NCBI GenBank assembly: GCA_964618455.1
Contig: CAZUAQ010000014.1
Span: 1 to 64,000, forward strand
Length of the DNA stretch: 64,000 nucleotides
Source: CAZUAQ01 sp964618455
Lineage (GTDB): Bacteria; Planctomycetota; Phycisphaerae; UBA1845; PWPN01
Direction of reading: 5' to 3'
The translations under genes were made by a program, and so were the position numbers. A model generated the notes under the pieces. That model made no database searches, had not been told where the DNA came from, and worked only from the letters and a program-made list of their open reading frames with translations. Below, piece by piece: positions 1 to 7,889 of the stretch (position 1 is the first letter of the stretch; each line of letters begins with the position of its first letter).

Positions 1-1080
1 GTGCTTCTCGATGAAGCCGAACAAGGTGGTGCGGCCGGACTTACTGAGATTCGGAGACGGTATTCGAACGGATCTCTTTCGGATCGTCAGAAACGTCAAC
101 TCGTCGAGGTTGTCATCAAACAACACGCTTTGTTCCGAGCAAACACTCGAGACTCCCAACCCAGGTTGTCAAAACGACTCCAGGAGCTTCAAGCCAGAGT
201 ACGCGGATTGACCGATCTCCTCCATCAGATGATTCAGAAGGGGGATGTGACTTCTGACGAAGTGAAGGACTATTACGCGCAGTTCGGTATTACTTGGAAG
301 GTGCGAGCGAAGATCCACGCCGGAGATCCCATCTGCGTTGAGGTCGAGGGCAAGCCTGATCAAGTCATGGTCTATCAGTGTGTACTGACCTCGGTGAAGA
401 AGGTGACGGTCAGTTCGGCGGCACGCGATGACGGGCTTCTGATGAATCCACAAAACACATTACCGTCATCGATGCGAAAGATCAGCGTTGCCCGGCAAAG
501 CAAATCGTTTCCTCCACTTTACATTGATCACACCGAGAACCTGACTCCGGGCTCGCATGAGTATTGGATGGAGGGTTACCTGGAAACGGTGAGCCCGTGT
601 TTCCCGTTCTGTGGAACGGGCTATTCCAAGTATCCATTTCGCATTCGCGAAACCGTGGAGGTCCTGCCGAAAAGTGTAGCCGCCATTCAACTGATCGATC
701 GTCCCGATCTCGCGGAGGAATTGAAATCGCTGATTACGATCGAAGAGTTTGTGTACTGCGGCACGTCAAACCAGGGCAAGCTGCAAGGTGCGCTGGAAAT
801 CACGTTGGGAGATGAAGCGGCGAAACGCGGGTTACCGATGGCCGTCGCTTTCGATGTCCTCGTTTCGGACGGGAATTCCGAGCAGATTGTCACGCATGTC
901 ACCTGCGATCAGGGCGAAAGCCGTCGGATCGCCCCGAATCTGGAATTCCCCGACTTCGTCACCGACGAAATCAGCGTCATTCTGAGATCAAGCCGGGATG
1001 CGGCCATTCGCACCTGTCACATGGACACGGTCTGGAACGGCGAGTTGGTGTACGAAGAGATTCTGATCATGCGGCCGTGA
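1..1080 (+). CDS. Hypothetical protein, probably the C-terminal part of a larger one
   Basis: The reading frame is open from the first base of the window to TGA at 1078-1080, giving 359 residues if the GTG at position 1 is used. No ribosome-binding site can be seen, so the true start may lie outside the window. Residues 20-95 are rich in charged residues and look helical, possibly coiled coil. The remainder, about 96-359, looks like beta-rich segments with a Cys pair near FPFCGTGY. I do not recognise a named family. There is no visible signal peptide or membrane segment in the part present. It is followed by a 197-base spacer filled with repeats. Confidence 0.7.
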   Translation: MLLDEAEQGGAAGLTEIRRRYSNGSLSDRQKRQLVEVVIKQHALFRANTRDSQPRLSKRLQELQARVRGLTDLLHQMIQKGDVTSDEVKDYYAQFGITWKVRAKIHAGDPICVEVEGKPDQVMVYQCVLTSVKKVTVSSAARDDGLLMNPQNTLPSSMRKISVARQSKSFPPLYIDHTENLTPGSHEYWMEGYLETVSPCFPFCGTGYSKYPFRIRETVEVLPKSVAAIQLIDRPDLAEELKSLITIEEFVYCGTSNQGKLQGALEITLGDEAAKRGLPMAVAFDVLVSDGNSEQIVTHVTCDQGESRRIAPNLEFPDFVTDEISVILRSSRDAAIRTCHMDTVWNGELVYEEILIMRP

Positions 1081-1098
1081 CAAAGGAATGAGTTCATC

Positions 1099-1123
1099 CG
1101 CAGATTGCGCAGATGACGCAGAT
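1099..1123 (+). repeat. Short-period repeat, CGCAGAT motif x3
   Basis: Three copies of CGCAGAT follow one another at a spacing of nine bases, just downstream of the first gene. It lies in the same spacer as the GACAGGATT inverted repeat and belongs with the other short-period intergenic repeats of this window. Confidence 0.6.
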
Positions 1124-1162
1124 GGAGGAGGTGGGGGAGCGACACGGCGCCGATGCGAAAGA

Positions 1163-1227
1163 ATAGACAGGATTCGCATGATGAACAGGATAAGATGACT
1201 CTTGTCCATCTTGTGAATCCTGTCTAT
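1163..1227. repeat. Imperfect inverted repeat, GACAGGATT family
   Basis: The left arm begins ATAGACAGGATTC (1163-1175). The right arm ends with its exact complement at 1215-1227, and pairing continues imperfectly inward to about 28 bases per arm. Each arm also has an internal near-nine-base periodicity (ACAGGAT, ATGATG). It is 50 bases upstream of the next start codon, so it could form a hairpin in the leader of that gene. Confidence 0.7.
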
Positions 1228-1277
1228 ACATTCCCTGTTGGCTTCGAGCACATGTTCCCCATCGATCGGACGGACCC

Positions 1278-2555
1278 ATGATCCATCGACTTCTCCCGCC
1301 ACTGATCCTGTCGTTCCTGAGCGTCGTCCCTCTTCACGCCGACGAGGTGATCGCACGCGTGCGGCGGGAGAAGCCCTCGCCGACCCCGCGGCGGTTCAAC
1401 GCGATTCCGGATCGCATCGGCGAGATTCTCATCGACAAGCACCATCACCCGCATCCGAAGCTGTGGGGCCTGGCCAAACGTGTGCCGGCGCAGGACCTGC
1501 CGTACGACGAGGTCGGCTCGGCGACGTTCTTCAACCTCGTGCGCGAGTTCGATCTGTACGCCAGGGTCGGCGAGCTCGACGACACCACTCGCCGGCGGAC
1601 GCTGGAATACTGGCAGAGCTGGCAGGACCCGGAGACCGGGCGGTTCCACGATCCCGATCGGCCTGACCGCGTCGTCAACGAAAAGTACGTCGTCGGCCTG
1701 ATCGGCGCGCTCGGCGGCGAGCCGAGCGTACCGTGGACCACGACGAGCACCTCGAAAAAAATCGAGACCGACGTGTTCCTCAAGCGCACCAAACAGGACG
1801 AGGACTGGGCGCGCGGCGGATGGAGTGTGGGGTCGCACACGGGATTGATGGCGGTCGAGATCTTCCGGCATATTGACGGCCTGCCCGACGGGGAAGCGCC
1901 CGATCCGCAGCTCGCCAAGGATCTTGAACGGGGGATGAATCAGATCCTCGCCCACCAGGATCCGTGCACGGGGTTGTGGGGCGCGCCCGACGCCGATCCG
2001 ATGCATCGCATCGGCGGCACGCTCAAGGTCATCGGCCGGTTTTACTACGCCCTGGGGCTCGAGGTGCCGCACACGCGCAAGCTGACGGATACGCTGATCG
2101 ACTATCAGCGCACCGGCACGTGGTTCAAGCACGGGCAGGACAGTTGCGTGCCGCGCAACGTGGCGGAGATCATGGCCTACTGCCTCGAAGCCGACGACTA
2201 CCGCCGCGACGATCTGCTCGACGCCATGGCCCTGCTGGCCAAGGACTACGAGCACTGGGTCACGCCCGAAGGCCACACGTTGATGCACCGCGACAGGCCC
2301 GACACGGTCGGCATCCAATACACGACGATCTACGGTCTGGGCATCCTTGGGGGATATCTGCACTGGGAAGACTGCCGACTGCGCAACCCGCTCGACGGCC
2401 GCGCGCGTGGCGGCAAGCGCTGCCGCGTGGAACTCGATGACGATGGCGACGTCCAATTATTGTCCACGGACACGGACGAAGTGAAGGCGGAAAGGATCGA
2501 GTCCACGGAAAGCACGGAAGTCACAGACCAAGAAGAAATTGAGAAGAGAAAATGA
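1278..2555 (+). CDS. Secreted alpha/alpha-toroid-like protein of unknown function
   Basis: The 425-residue product starts with a short signal peptide (hydrophobic PLILSFLSVV, cut likely after HA). The mature part has repeated helical pairs with aromatic and Gly-rich loops, for example WARGGWSVGSHTG near 180 and GLGILGGYLHW near 360. This resembles prenyltransferase/terpene-cyclase-type or six-hairpin toroids, but no catalytic motif can be assigned. The last roughly 27 residues (from LSTDTDE to the stop) are highly charged and are encoded by the CACGGA-family repeat described separately, so the ancestral C-terminus probably ended earlier. The upstream spacer holds an inverted repeat. No clear Shine-Dalgarno sequence precedes the ATG. 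Confidence 0.75.
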   Translation: MIHRLLPPLILSFLSVVPLHADEVIARVRREKPSPTPRRFNAIPDRIGEILIDKHHHPHPKLWGLAKRVPAQDLPYDEVGSATFFNLVREFDLYARVGELDDTTRRRTLEYWQSWQDPETGRFHDPDRPDRVVNEKYVVGLIGALGGEPSVPWTTTSTSKKIETDVFLKRTKQDEDWARGGWSVGSHTGLMAVEIFRHIDGLPDGEAPDPQLAKDLERGMNQILAHQDPCTGLWGAPDADPMHRIGGTLKVIGRFYYALGLEVPHTRKLTDTLIDYQRTGTWFKHGQDSCVPRNVAEIMAYCLEADDYRRDDLLDAMALLAKDYEHWVTPEGHTLMHRDRPDTVGIQYTTIYGLGILGGYLHWEDCRLRNPLDGRARGGKRCRVELDDDGDVQLLSTDTDEVKAERIESTESTEVTDQEEIEKRK

Positions 2556-2703
2556 ATCAGAGGAATGAAATGAAGCAAGAATAGATCAGGAAGGCACTTC
2601 GATAGGAAATCGAATTCAGCAGCATTCACTCCCTCTGCTTCTCATTCTCCCTTCCGTGTCCTCCGTGGACCTTCTTCTTTCTCACCACCGCCGGTCCGTG
2701 GAC
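2462..2703. repeat. Nested inverted repeats, CACGGA family
   Basis: GTCCACGGAC at 2462-2471 is matched perfectly in inverse orientation at 2694-2703. Inside it, a 20-base copy at 2501-2520 matches the inverse complement of 2651-2670 at 17 of 20 positions. The left arms lie inside the 3' end of the upstream reading frame and the right arms in the spacer. Related copies occur at 6693-6716 and 52569-52588. Confidence 0.75.
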
Positions 2704-2785
2704 AAAGTCACCATCGGCACTTACGCTGATGCCGATTGATACATCGCTGTGGCAAGCAACCGTGTCTCGTCATCCGGGAGGCAGC

Positions 2786-4486
2786 ATGCTCGATCGATCA
2801 CGTCGCATCTGCGGCTCCATTTTCACCGCCATGTTTGTAGGAGTTCTGGGTATGTCGGCGTCCGCCGCGGCAGGGGACGTCGGCCACCTGGCGGGGACGG
2901 TCCGCGACTACCTCACCAACACGCCGATCAAGCGGGTCACCGTCCGTGCGTATGCTCACGGGCGAAGCGTGGCCCATTCTGCTCTGACCGAGGGCGACGG
3001 GTCGTTCCGCATGGAGGATCTGCCGGCCGGGGCGTACGCCGTCTGCGTGCCGGGCAGCGCGTCGCACCGCCCGGCGGTGGCGCCGCACGTCGAGATCCGC
3101 CCGAACGCCACCACACCGCTCAAGCTTCAGCCCACCCACTCGCTCAACATCGACGGCGACTCGTGGGTCCAGTCCGCTCCCTTGTTTTCGCAGACGTTCA
3201 CTGCCAGTGGTCTCGGCATTACCGGCGTGCGGATCAAGGCGTTCGGCGGCGCGAAGCCGATTCGGATGTACTGGAGTAGATTCAGCGGGACGGCACTGGG
3301 GTCGGCTCGCACCACGCTCCCTGTTGGTGGTGAGGGCACGGCGTATGCATTGTGGGGCGGGGGGGAGATGTCTACCCAACCGACACGTCAGTATCGCCTG
3401 ACGATGAACTCGCCGAAGGGCACGACCTGGGTCCCGGCAGTGGCGGGGCGGGGCGACGTCTATCCCGGGGGGCAGGCCAACTTCAACGACTCGCCGCGAC
3501 CGGATTCTGATCTCGGCATCCTGGTCATGGAAGACAATGACCGGATGCGCACCAGCTACGCACTGCATCCCGGTTTTCGCGAGCACCGCTGCGTCTCGGC
3601 CGGGCAGGTCTTCACCGCCCTCAGTCGGAACATCACGTTCGCCTCGGCGCATCTCGCCGGGATCGGAGCGACACCGACATTCGTCCGGTTCAGCATTCAT
3701 GAGAAGGGCCCCGGAGGAAAGCAGATCGGCCCGAGCAAGGCCGTCGCGCCGGATGACGATGCCGCCGTCGCCTGGGGCCCGGACGAAGTCCCCGTCGAGC
3801 CGCGCCAACTCTATTACCTGCACATCGAGGTTTTCGGCGACGGTCGCTTCCTGGCCGCCTGCAACGAGGTATCGACGGGCCTGGGATATTTCAACGGCGA
3901 GCCCCTGACTGATCGCAGGTTGGCCGCCACCCTCTGCGGCGATGTAACCGATGGCGATTTCATCCGCCTCGCCACGCGTTTTTCCTCCATGCACCCCGCG
4001 CCGCCGGTGAACCACTCGTTCGAAGATGGGCTGTCCGGATGGAAGCGCTTCGGCGAAGGCGGTGCAGCAGTCGGTGTGGATGACGGTGTTATACCCGCCT
4101 GGGGCGATCGCATGTTCGGCTGGACCAATAAAGGCCAGGGCCAGGACACGCGCGTCACGATTTATCAGCACGTGGACGTTGATGTTGAGTCGGGGAAACA
4201 ATACACGTTTTTCGGCTCGCTCTACACTGATCACATCGGCGGGCGAAGCAGCGACGTGAAGGCGCGGATGATCGTGCTGCCCGGCGGCGGCGACGATGTG
4301 CGCAATAACGATCGGATGACCTCGTCGCAGTGGTACGCCACCGAGGGACGCTGGTGCCGCGGGTCGGTCACTTTCACGCCGACAGTATCGCCGGTCACGA
4401 TCGGGTTTGAGCTCGAGCAGCGTTGGAGTCTGGAGTCCAGTAGTGTGTACGTGGATGGGGCGTATCTCGCCGCCCCGGGGCACTGA
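2786..4486 (+). CDS. Secreted multi-module protein with N-terminal carboxypeptidase-regulatory-like domain
   Basis: I chose the ATG at 2786 because GGGAGG lies four bases upstream and a good signal peptide follows (hydrophobic IFTAMFVGVLGM, then ASA-A); an in-frame ATG at 2729 lacks these. The 566-residue product has a CarboxypepD_reg-like beta-sandwich at about 30-105 (GTV, GDGSFRMEDLPAGAYAV). Two related beta-sandwich modules follow, the second around FSIHEKGPGGKQIG, and then a C-terminal jelly-roll-like binding domain beginning NHSFEDGLSGW. No catalytic motif is visible, so a surface or polysaccharide-binding role is inferred. Its stop overlaps the next start by one base (TGATG), which suggests translational coupling to its paralogue. 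Confidence 0.8.
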   Translation: MLDRSRRICGSIFTAMFVGVLGMSASAAAGDVGHLAGTVRDYLTNTPIKRVTVRAYAHGRSVAHSALTEGDGSFRMEDLPAGAYAVCVPGSASHRPAVAPHVEIRPNATTPLKLQPTHSLNIDGDSWVQSAPLFSQTFTASGLGITGVRIKAFGGAKPIRMYWSRFSGTALGSARTTLPVGGEGTAYALWGGGEMSTQPTRQYRLTMNSPKGTTWVPAVAGRGDVYPGGQANFNDSPRPDSDLGILVMEDNDRMRTSYALHPGFREHRCVSAGQVFTALSRNITFASAHLAGIGATPTFVRFSIHEKGPGGKQIGPSKAVAPDDDAAVAWGPDEVPVEPRQLYYLHIEVFGDGRFLAACNEVSTGLGYFNGEPLTDRRLAATLCGDVTDGDFIRLATRFSSMHPAPPVNHSFEDGLSGWKRFGEGGAAVGVDDGVIPAWGDRMFGWTNKGQGQDTRVTIYQHVDVDVESGKQYTFFGSLYTDHIGGRSSDVKARMIVLPGGGDDVRNNDRMTSSQWYATEGRWCRGSVTFTPTVSPVTIGFELEQRWSLESSSVYVDGAYLAAPGH

Positions 4487-6564
4487 TGAAACGAACCATT
4501 CCTAAGATCATCGTCGTATCGAGCCTCTTGTTGACGCTCACGCTGCCTTCGCCTGTGGACGCCGCGGGCAAGATCAAGGGCAGCGCCGGCGGACATGAGA
4601 AAGGCGCGATCGCCTGGTCGGAAGAGGGCGAACTCGTCGGCTGGACGGTCACCGGCCCGAGCGGGCTGTATGAGTTCGGCGGGCTCGCGCCGGGCGAGTA
4701 CCTCATGTACATGAGCGGACGCATCATTCCCGGCGTGCGTGTCGAGGACGGACGGACGACGATCGTGGACCAGGCGTCGCAGCCGAAGTTCGAATTGGAG
4801 AAGGAATTGTGGACGCCGGCGCGGGTCAGTTTCGCACAGAGCTTCGTCGCGAAGGGTACCGCCGTGACCGGTTTCTCGCTGTGGCGGGCGTCGGGCAACA
4901 GCAAGTTGAAGGTCTCGCTCTATGAGAATGACCTGAGCGGCGCACCCGTGGCCGGGCCGATCGAGACGGAGAAGGAGATCACGTGGATCAGCGGCAGCGG
5001 GCTGCCCGCCGATGAGTTCGCGACGACACCTGGAAAGACCTACGTGCTTCGGCTCGAAGCCTCCGACGGCAAACCCTGGAACCACGGCGCGCCGCGACGC
5101 GGGGATGTCTACGCCGCCGGCATCGCTTATTACGACGACGTGCCGCATCCGGAGGCGGATCTCGGCATCACCATCGACCAGCGCATTCCTGATCTCGTCA
5201 GCGTCGCCGGTGCGGGCAATGATCTGCATTACATCGCCGAGGGGCCGGGCTCGGGCACGTGCACCGTCGCCGGTCAGACATTCGTCGCCACGCTCGACAA
5301 TCTCGTCCGCGTCCACGCCAACTGCGGATGGAACGGCGGCATCGAGGAGTTCATCTTCAGCATTCACGAGGACGGCCCCGGTGGAAAGCAGGTCGGCCGG
5401 CCGCGCGTGTCGAAGATGGTGCCGAACTGGGGCACCGATGCCATCTGGGGCCCCGGGCAGATGCCGCTCACGCCGGGCAAGACCTACTGCCTGCAATATC
5501 GTCGCGCGGATGGCGAACCGTTCTTCTCGTACCTTTCCAGCAACGCGTATCCCGAGGGACGCGCGTATCGCGACGGCAAGCTCCTCGACGAACAGTTCGA
5601 TCAGCTCTTCCGAATCCGTGGCGAGGTCGAGAGCGGCGGACTCATCTATCCCTACAACGTGCGCGCCGCCGACATCACGTCCACGTCGGCCCGAATCACC
5701 TGGCGGACCGGTGTGCCGGGCGATGGTCTCGTGCAATTCGGTCGAACCGGACATATGAATGAACAGGCCGGCTCGGAGCAGACGCGGAACACGGAACACT
5801 CCGTATCGCTGACGAATCTCCAGCCGGGAACGGTTTACCGTTATCGCGTTTCATCGGACACACACAAGAAAGGCGCGCGGCGCATCTTCTCCCGGACATA
5901 CGAGTTCATGACGCGGCCTTCGGGGCCGGACCAGCCGCGTTTTACCGAGCCGCTGCCGATGCCGCCGTGGGCAACGTGCGACGATTGCCTGCCCGTCGTA
6001 AACGGCGGATTCGAGCGGAGGACCGAGGGCTGGACGCGCATCGCGCAGATGGGCCGGGCAAAGGAGCCGGAAACGTACGTGCCTGATGCCGAACCCTTCG
6101 GCAATGCGGGCGAAGGCGTGGACGGTTACGTACCCGTGGAAGGCCGGAAGCACTACGGCTGGTCGTACTTCGGGTTCGAGGACCCGACCTGGAAGGAACC
6201 GCGCGAGGACTGGAAGCGCGAACTGATCACGCAGTCGATCGCCGTGAAAGTGGGGCAGCGCTACGCCTTGACCGTCTGGATTCTGACCGGCGATCGGGGC
6301 AGCGGCTGGGGGCGCGACAGCCGCATCCGGCTGGCCGTCGATGAGGAGGGTGCCGGTAAGCTCGACGCGTTCGAGACCGCCGACCAGGCCAACGTGACGC
6401 AGTGGTTCGCCACCCGCCACGACTGGATGCCGGTGACGCTCGAGTTCGAGGCCAAAGCGCCGGAGGTGACGATCGGCGCGGAGTTTCTCAACTGGTGGGG
6501 CTTGCGCGCCAATCACCTGTACATCGACAATGTCTCCGTAAAGCCGATCCCCGGCGGAAAATAA
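4486..6564 (+). CDS. Secreted multi-module protein with fibronectin type III domain, paralogue of the preceding gene
   Basis: This 692-residue protein has a signal peptide (residues 1-26, ending VDA-A) and a short N-terminal beta-domain with the phrase GPSGLYEFGGLAPGEYL. Two tandem copies of a module follow, sharing SF/TFVA, a PGKTY strand and an A-G-xA-Y tail. A fibronectin type III domain sits at about 390-475 (ITWRTGVPGDG, NLQPGTVYRYRV), and a jelly-roll-like binding domain begins at about 505 (NGGFERRTEGW). It starts inside the stop of the upstream paralogue. The second module matches that paralogue closely (FSIHEDGPGGKQVG versus FSIHEKGPGGKQIG). Function is unknown; an extracellular adhesion or binding role is an inference from the modules. 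Confidence 0.82.
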   Translation: MKRTIPKIIVVSSLLLTLTLPSPVDAAGKIKGSAGGHEKGAIAWSEEGELVGWTVTGPSGLYEFGGLAPGEYLMYMSGRIIPGVRVEDGRTTIVDQASQPKFELEKELWTPARVSFAQSFVAKGTAVTGFSLWRASGNSKLKVSLYENDLSGAPVAGPIETEKEITWISGSGLPADEFATTPGKTYVLRLEASDGKPWNHGAPRRGDVYAAGIAYYDDVPHPEADLGITIDQRIPDLVSVAGAGNDLHYIAEGPGSGTCTVAGQTFVATLDNLVRVHANCGWNGGIEEFIFSIHEDGPGGKQVGRPRVSKMVPNWGTDAIWGPGQMPLTPGKTYCLQYRRADGEPFFSYLSSNAYPEGRAYRDGKLLDEQFDQLFRIRGEVESGGLIYPYNVRAADITSTSARITWRTGVPGDGLVQFGRTGHMNEQAGSEQTRNTEHSVSLTNLQPGTVYRYRVSSDTHKKGARRIFSRTYEFMTRPSGPDQPRFTEPLPMPPWATCDDCLPVVNGGFERRTEGWTRIAQMGRAKEPETYVPDAEPFGNAGEGVDGYVPVEGRKHYGWSYFGFEDPTWKEPREDWKRELITQSIAVKVGQRYALTVWILTGDRGSGWGRDSRIRLAVDEEGAGKLDAFETADQANVTQWFATRHDWMPVTLEFEAKAPEVTIGAEFLNWWGLRANHLYIDNVSVKPIPGGK

Positions 6565-6590
6565 CGAAATTCGAATGACGAATGTCAAAG
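6565..6590 (+). repeat. Short-period repeat, GAATGACGAATG type
   Basis: Immediately after the stop codon the sequence runs CGAAATTCGAATGACGAATG and continues GTCAAAG, with GAATGACGAATG as a tandem-like core. It forms one end of a 172-base spacer whose other end holds a CACGGA-family repeat. Confidence 0.5.
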
Positions 6591-6692
6591 CAAAGACGAA
6601 GCCTGAGTGACGAGAAGCCCTGTTGGGGGCATGGATGTTGACCCCGCGTACGCACCTCTTTACGCTGAAAGTACTGGCATTTTGTCTTCGGT

Positions 6693-6716
6693 GATTTCCG
6701 TGTCTTCCGTGGACCT
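6693..6716 (-). repeat. CACGGA-family repeat copy
   Basis: On the minus strand this reads GTCCACGGAAGACACGGAAA followed by TCAC, the cleanest copy of the family seen here. It lies 20 bases before the start codon of the SPFH gene, so a transcript starting further upstream would carry it in the leader. Confidence 0.7.
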
Positions 6717-6736
6717 TTTCTCGAGAGGGGCGACCC

Positions 6737-7843
6737 ATGGGATTGTTCGACAAACTTCGCGGCGAACTCGTCGATATCGTCGAGTGGATTGATCACACGC
6801 GCGACACGCTGGTGTGGCGGTTCCCGCGTTATCACAACCAGATCAAGAACGGCGCGCAGCTCATCGTGCGGCCGGGACAGGTGGCCATCTTCGTGCATCG
6901 CGGCAAGCTCGCGGATGTCTTCGAGCCGGGCCATTATGAACTGAAGACCGACAACCTGCCGATTCTCAGCACGCTCCAGGGCTGGAAGCACGGCTTCGAT
7001 TCGCCGTTCAAGTCCGAGGTCTACTTCGTCAGCACACGCCAGGTCACCGACCTGAAGTGGGGCACGCCCAACCCGGTGATGTTGCGCGATCCGGAGTTCG
7101 GGCCGATCCGCCTGCGGGCGTTCGGGACATACACGCTCCGCGCGGTCGATCCCAAGGCGCTGCTGGAGGAACTCGTCGGCACCGATCAGCAGTTCGAGGC
7201 GGACGAGATTCACGAGTTGTTGCGCTCGCTGATCAACTCGACCTTCGCCGACATCATTGGCGCGTCGCAGGTGGCGGCACTGGATCTCGCATCGCAGTAC
7301 CAGGAGTTCTCCGCCAAGCTTCGTGAGGAAGTCGTGAAGCGCGTCGACGACGAGTACGGCCTCGACGTGCCGCAGCTTTTCATCGTGAACATCTCCCTGC
7401 CCGAGGCGGTCGAGAAGGCCCTGGACACGCGGACAAGCATGAGCGTCATCGGCGATATGAACCGTTACCAGCAGTACCAGATGGGCCAGGCCATGACCGC
7501 GGCGGCAGCGAACCCGTCCGGTGGCGGGGCGTCTGAGGGCATGGGGCTCGGCATGGGCTTCGCCATGGCGAACCAGATGATGAACAGCGCCGGTGCGGCG
7601 GGTGCGGGTGCCGCGCCGCCACCTCCACCGACCACGCAGACTTGGCACATCGCCGTCAACGGCCAGACGCAGGGCCCGTTCAACACCGCCCAGGTGACAC
7701 AGGGAATCGCCTCCGGCCAGATCGCCCCGACCACGCTCGTATGGACCCAGGGCATGGGGCAGTGGACCCCCGCCGGGCAGGTCCCGCAACTGGCCGCCGC
7801 CCCGTCCGCGGTACCACCGCCTCCACCCCCAGCGGCCCAGTAA
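6737..7843 (+). CDS. SPFH-domain protein with C-terminal GYF-like domain (YdjI-type)
   Basis: The 368-residue product has an SPFH (band 7) core at about 30-245, from QLIVRPGQVAIFVHRGK to FIVNISLPEAVEKAL. A low-complexity Gly/Ala/Met segment and a PPPPP linker follow. At about 300-350 there is a GYF_2-like domain (WHIAVNGQTQGPF, then LVWTQGMGQWTPA), and the tail is proline rich. It has no signal peptide or transmembrane helix, so it is probably a cytoplasmic protein that docks at the membrane. GAGGGG lies six bases upstream of the start. In Bacillus subtilis the related YdjI works with the zinc-ribbon protein YdjG and a PspA protein; the next gene here is YdjG-like, but no PspA gene is present in the window. 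Confidence 0.88.
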   Translation: MGLFDKLRGELVDIVEWIDHTRDTLVWRFPRYHNQIKNGAQLIVRPGQVAIFVHRGKLADVFEPGHYELKTDNLPILSTLQGWKHGFDSPFKSEVYFVSTRQVTDLKWGTPNPVMLRDPEFGPIRLRAFGTYTLRAVDPKALLEELVGTDQQFEADEIHELLRSLINSTFADIIGASQVAALDLASQYQEFSAKLREEVVKRVDDEYGLDVPQLFIVNISLPEAVEKALDTRTSMSVIGDMNRYQQYQMGQAMTAAAANPSGGGASEGMGLGMGFAMANQMMNSAGAAGAGAAPPPPPTTQTWHIAVNGQTQGPFNTAQVTQGIASGQIAPTTLVWTQGMGQWTPAGQVPQLAAAPSAVPPPPPPAAQ

Positions 7844-7889
7844 CGGAACGAGGTTCGCCGCACGCCAACGACAGGGGATACGGACGACA

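Noticed and set aside
2462..2703. CRISPR array or insertion-sequence ends
   Set aside because: Repeats are short, imperfect and inverted, with no regular spacers, no transposase gene and no target duplication.
2798..4483. 561-codon minus-strand frame opposite the secreted module protein
   Set aside because: It is the mirror of a real gene in GC-rich DNA; it has no start signal and its Arg/His-rich composition is typical of shadows. The same holds for the long frames opposite 4486-6564, mutS and the toroid gene.
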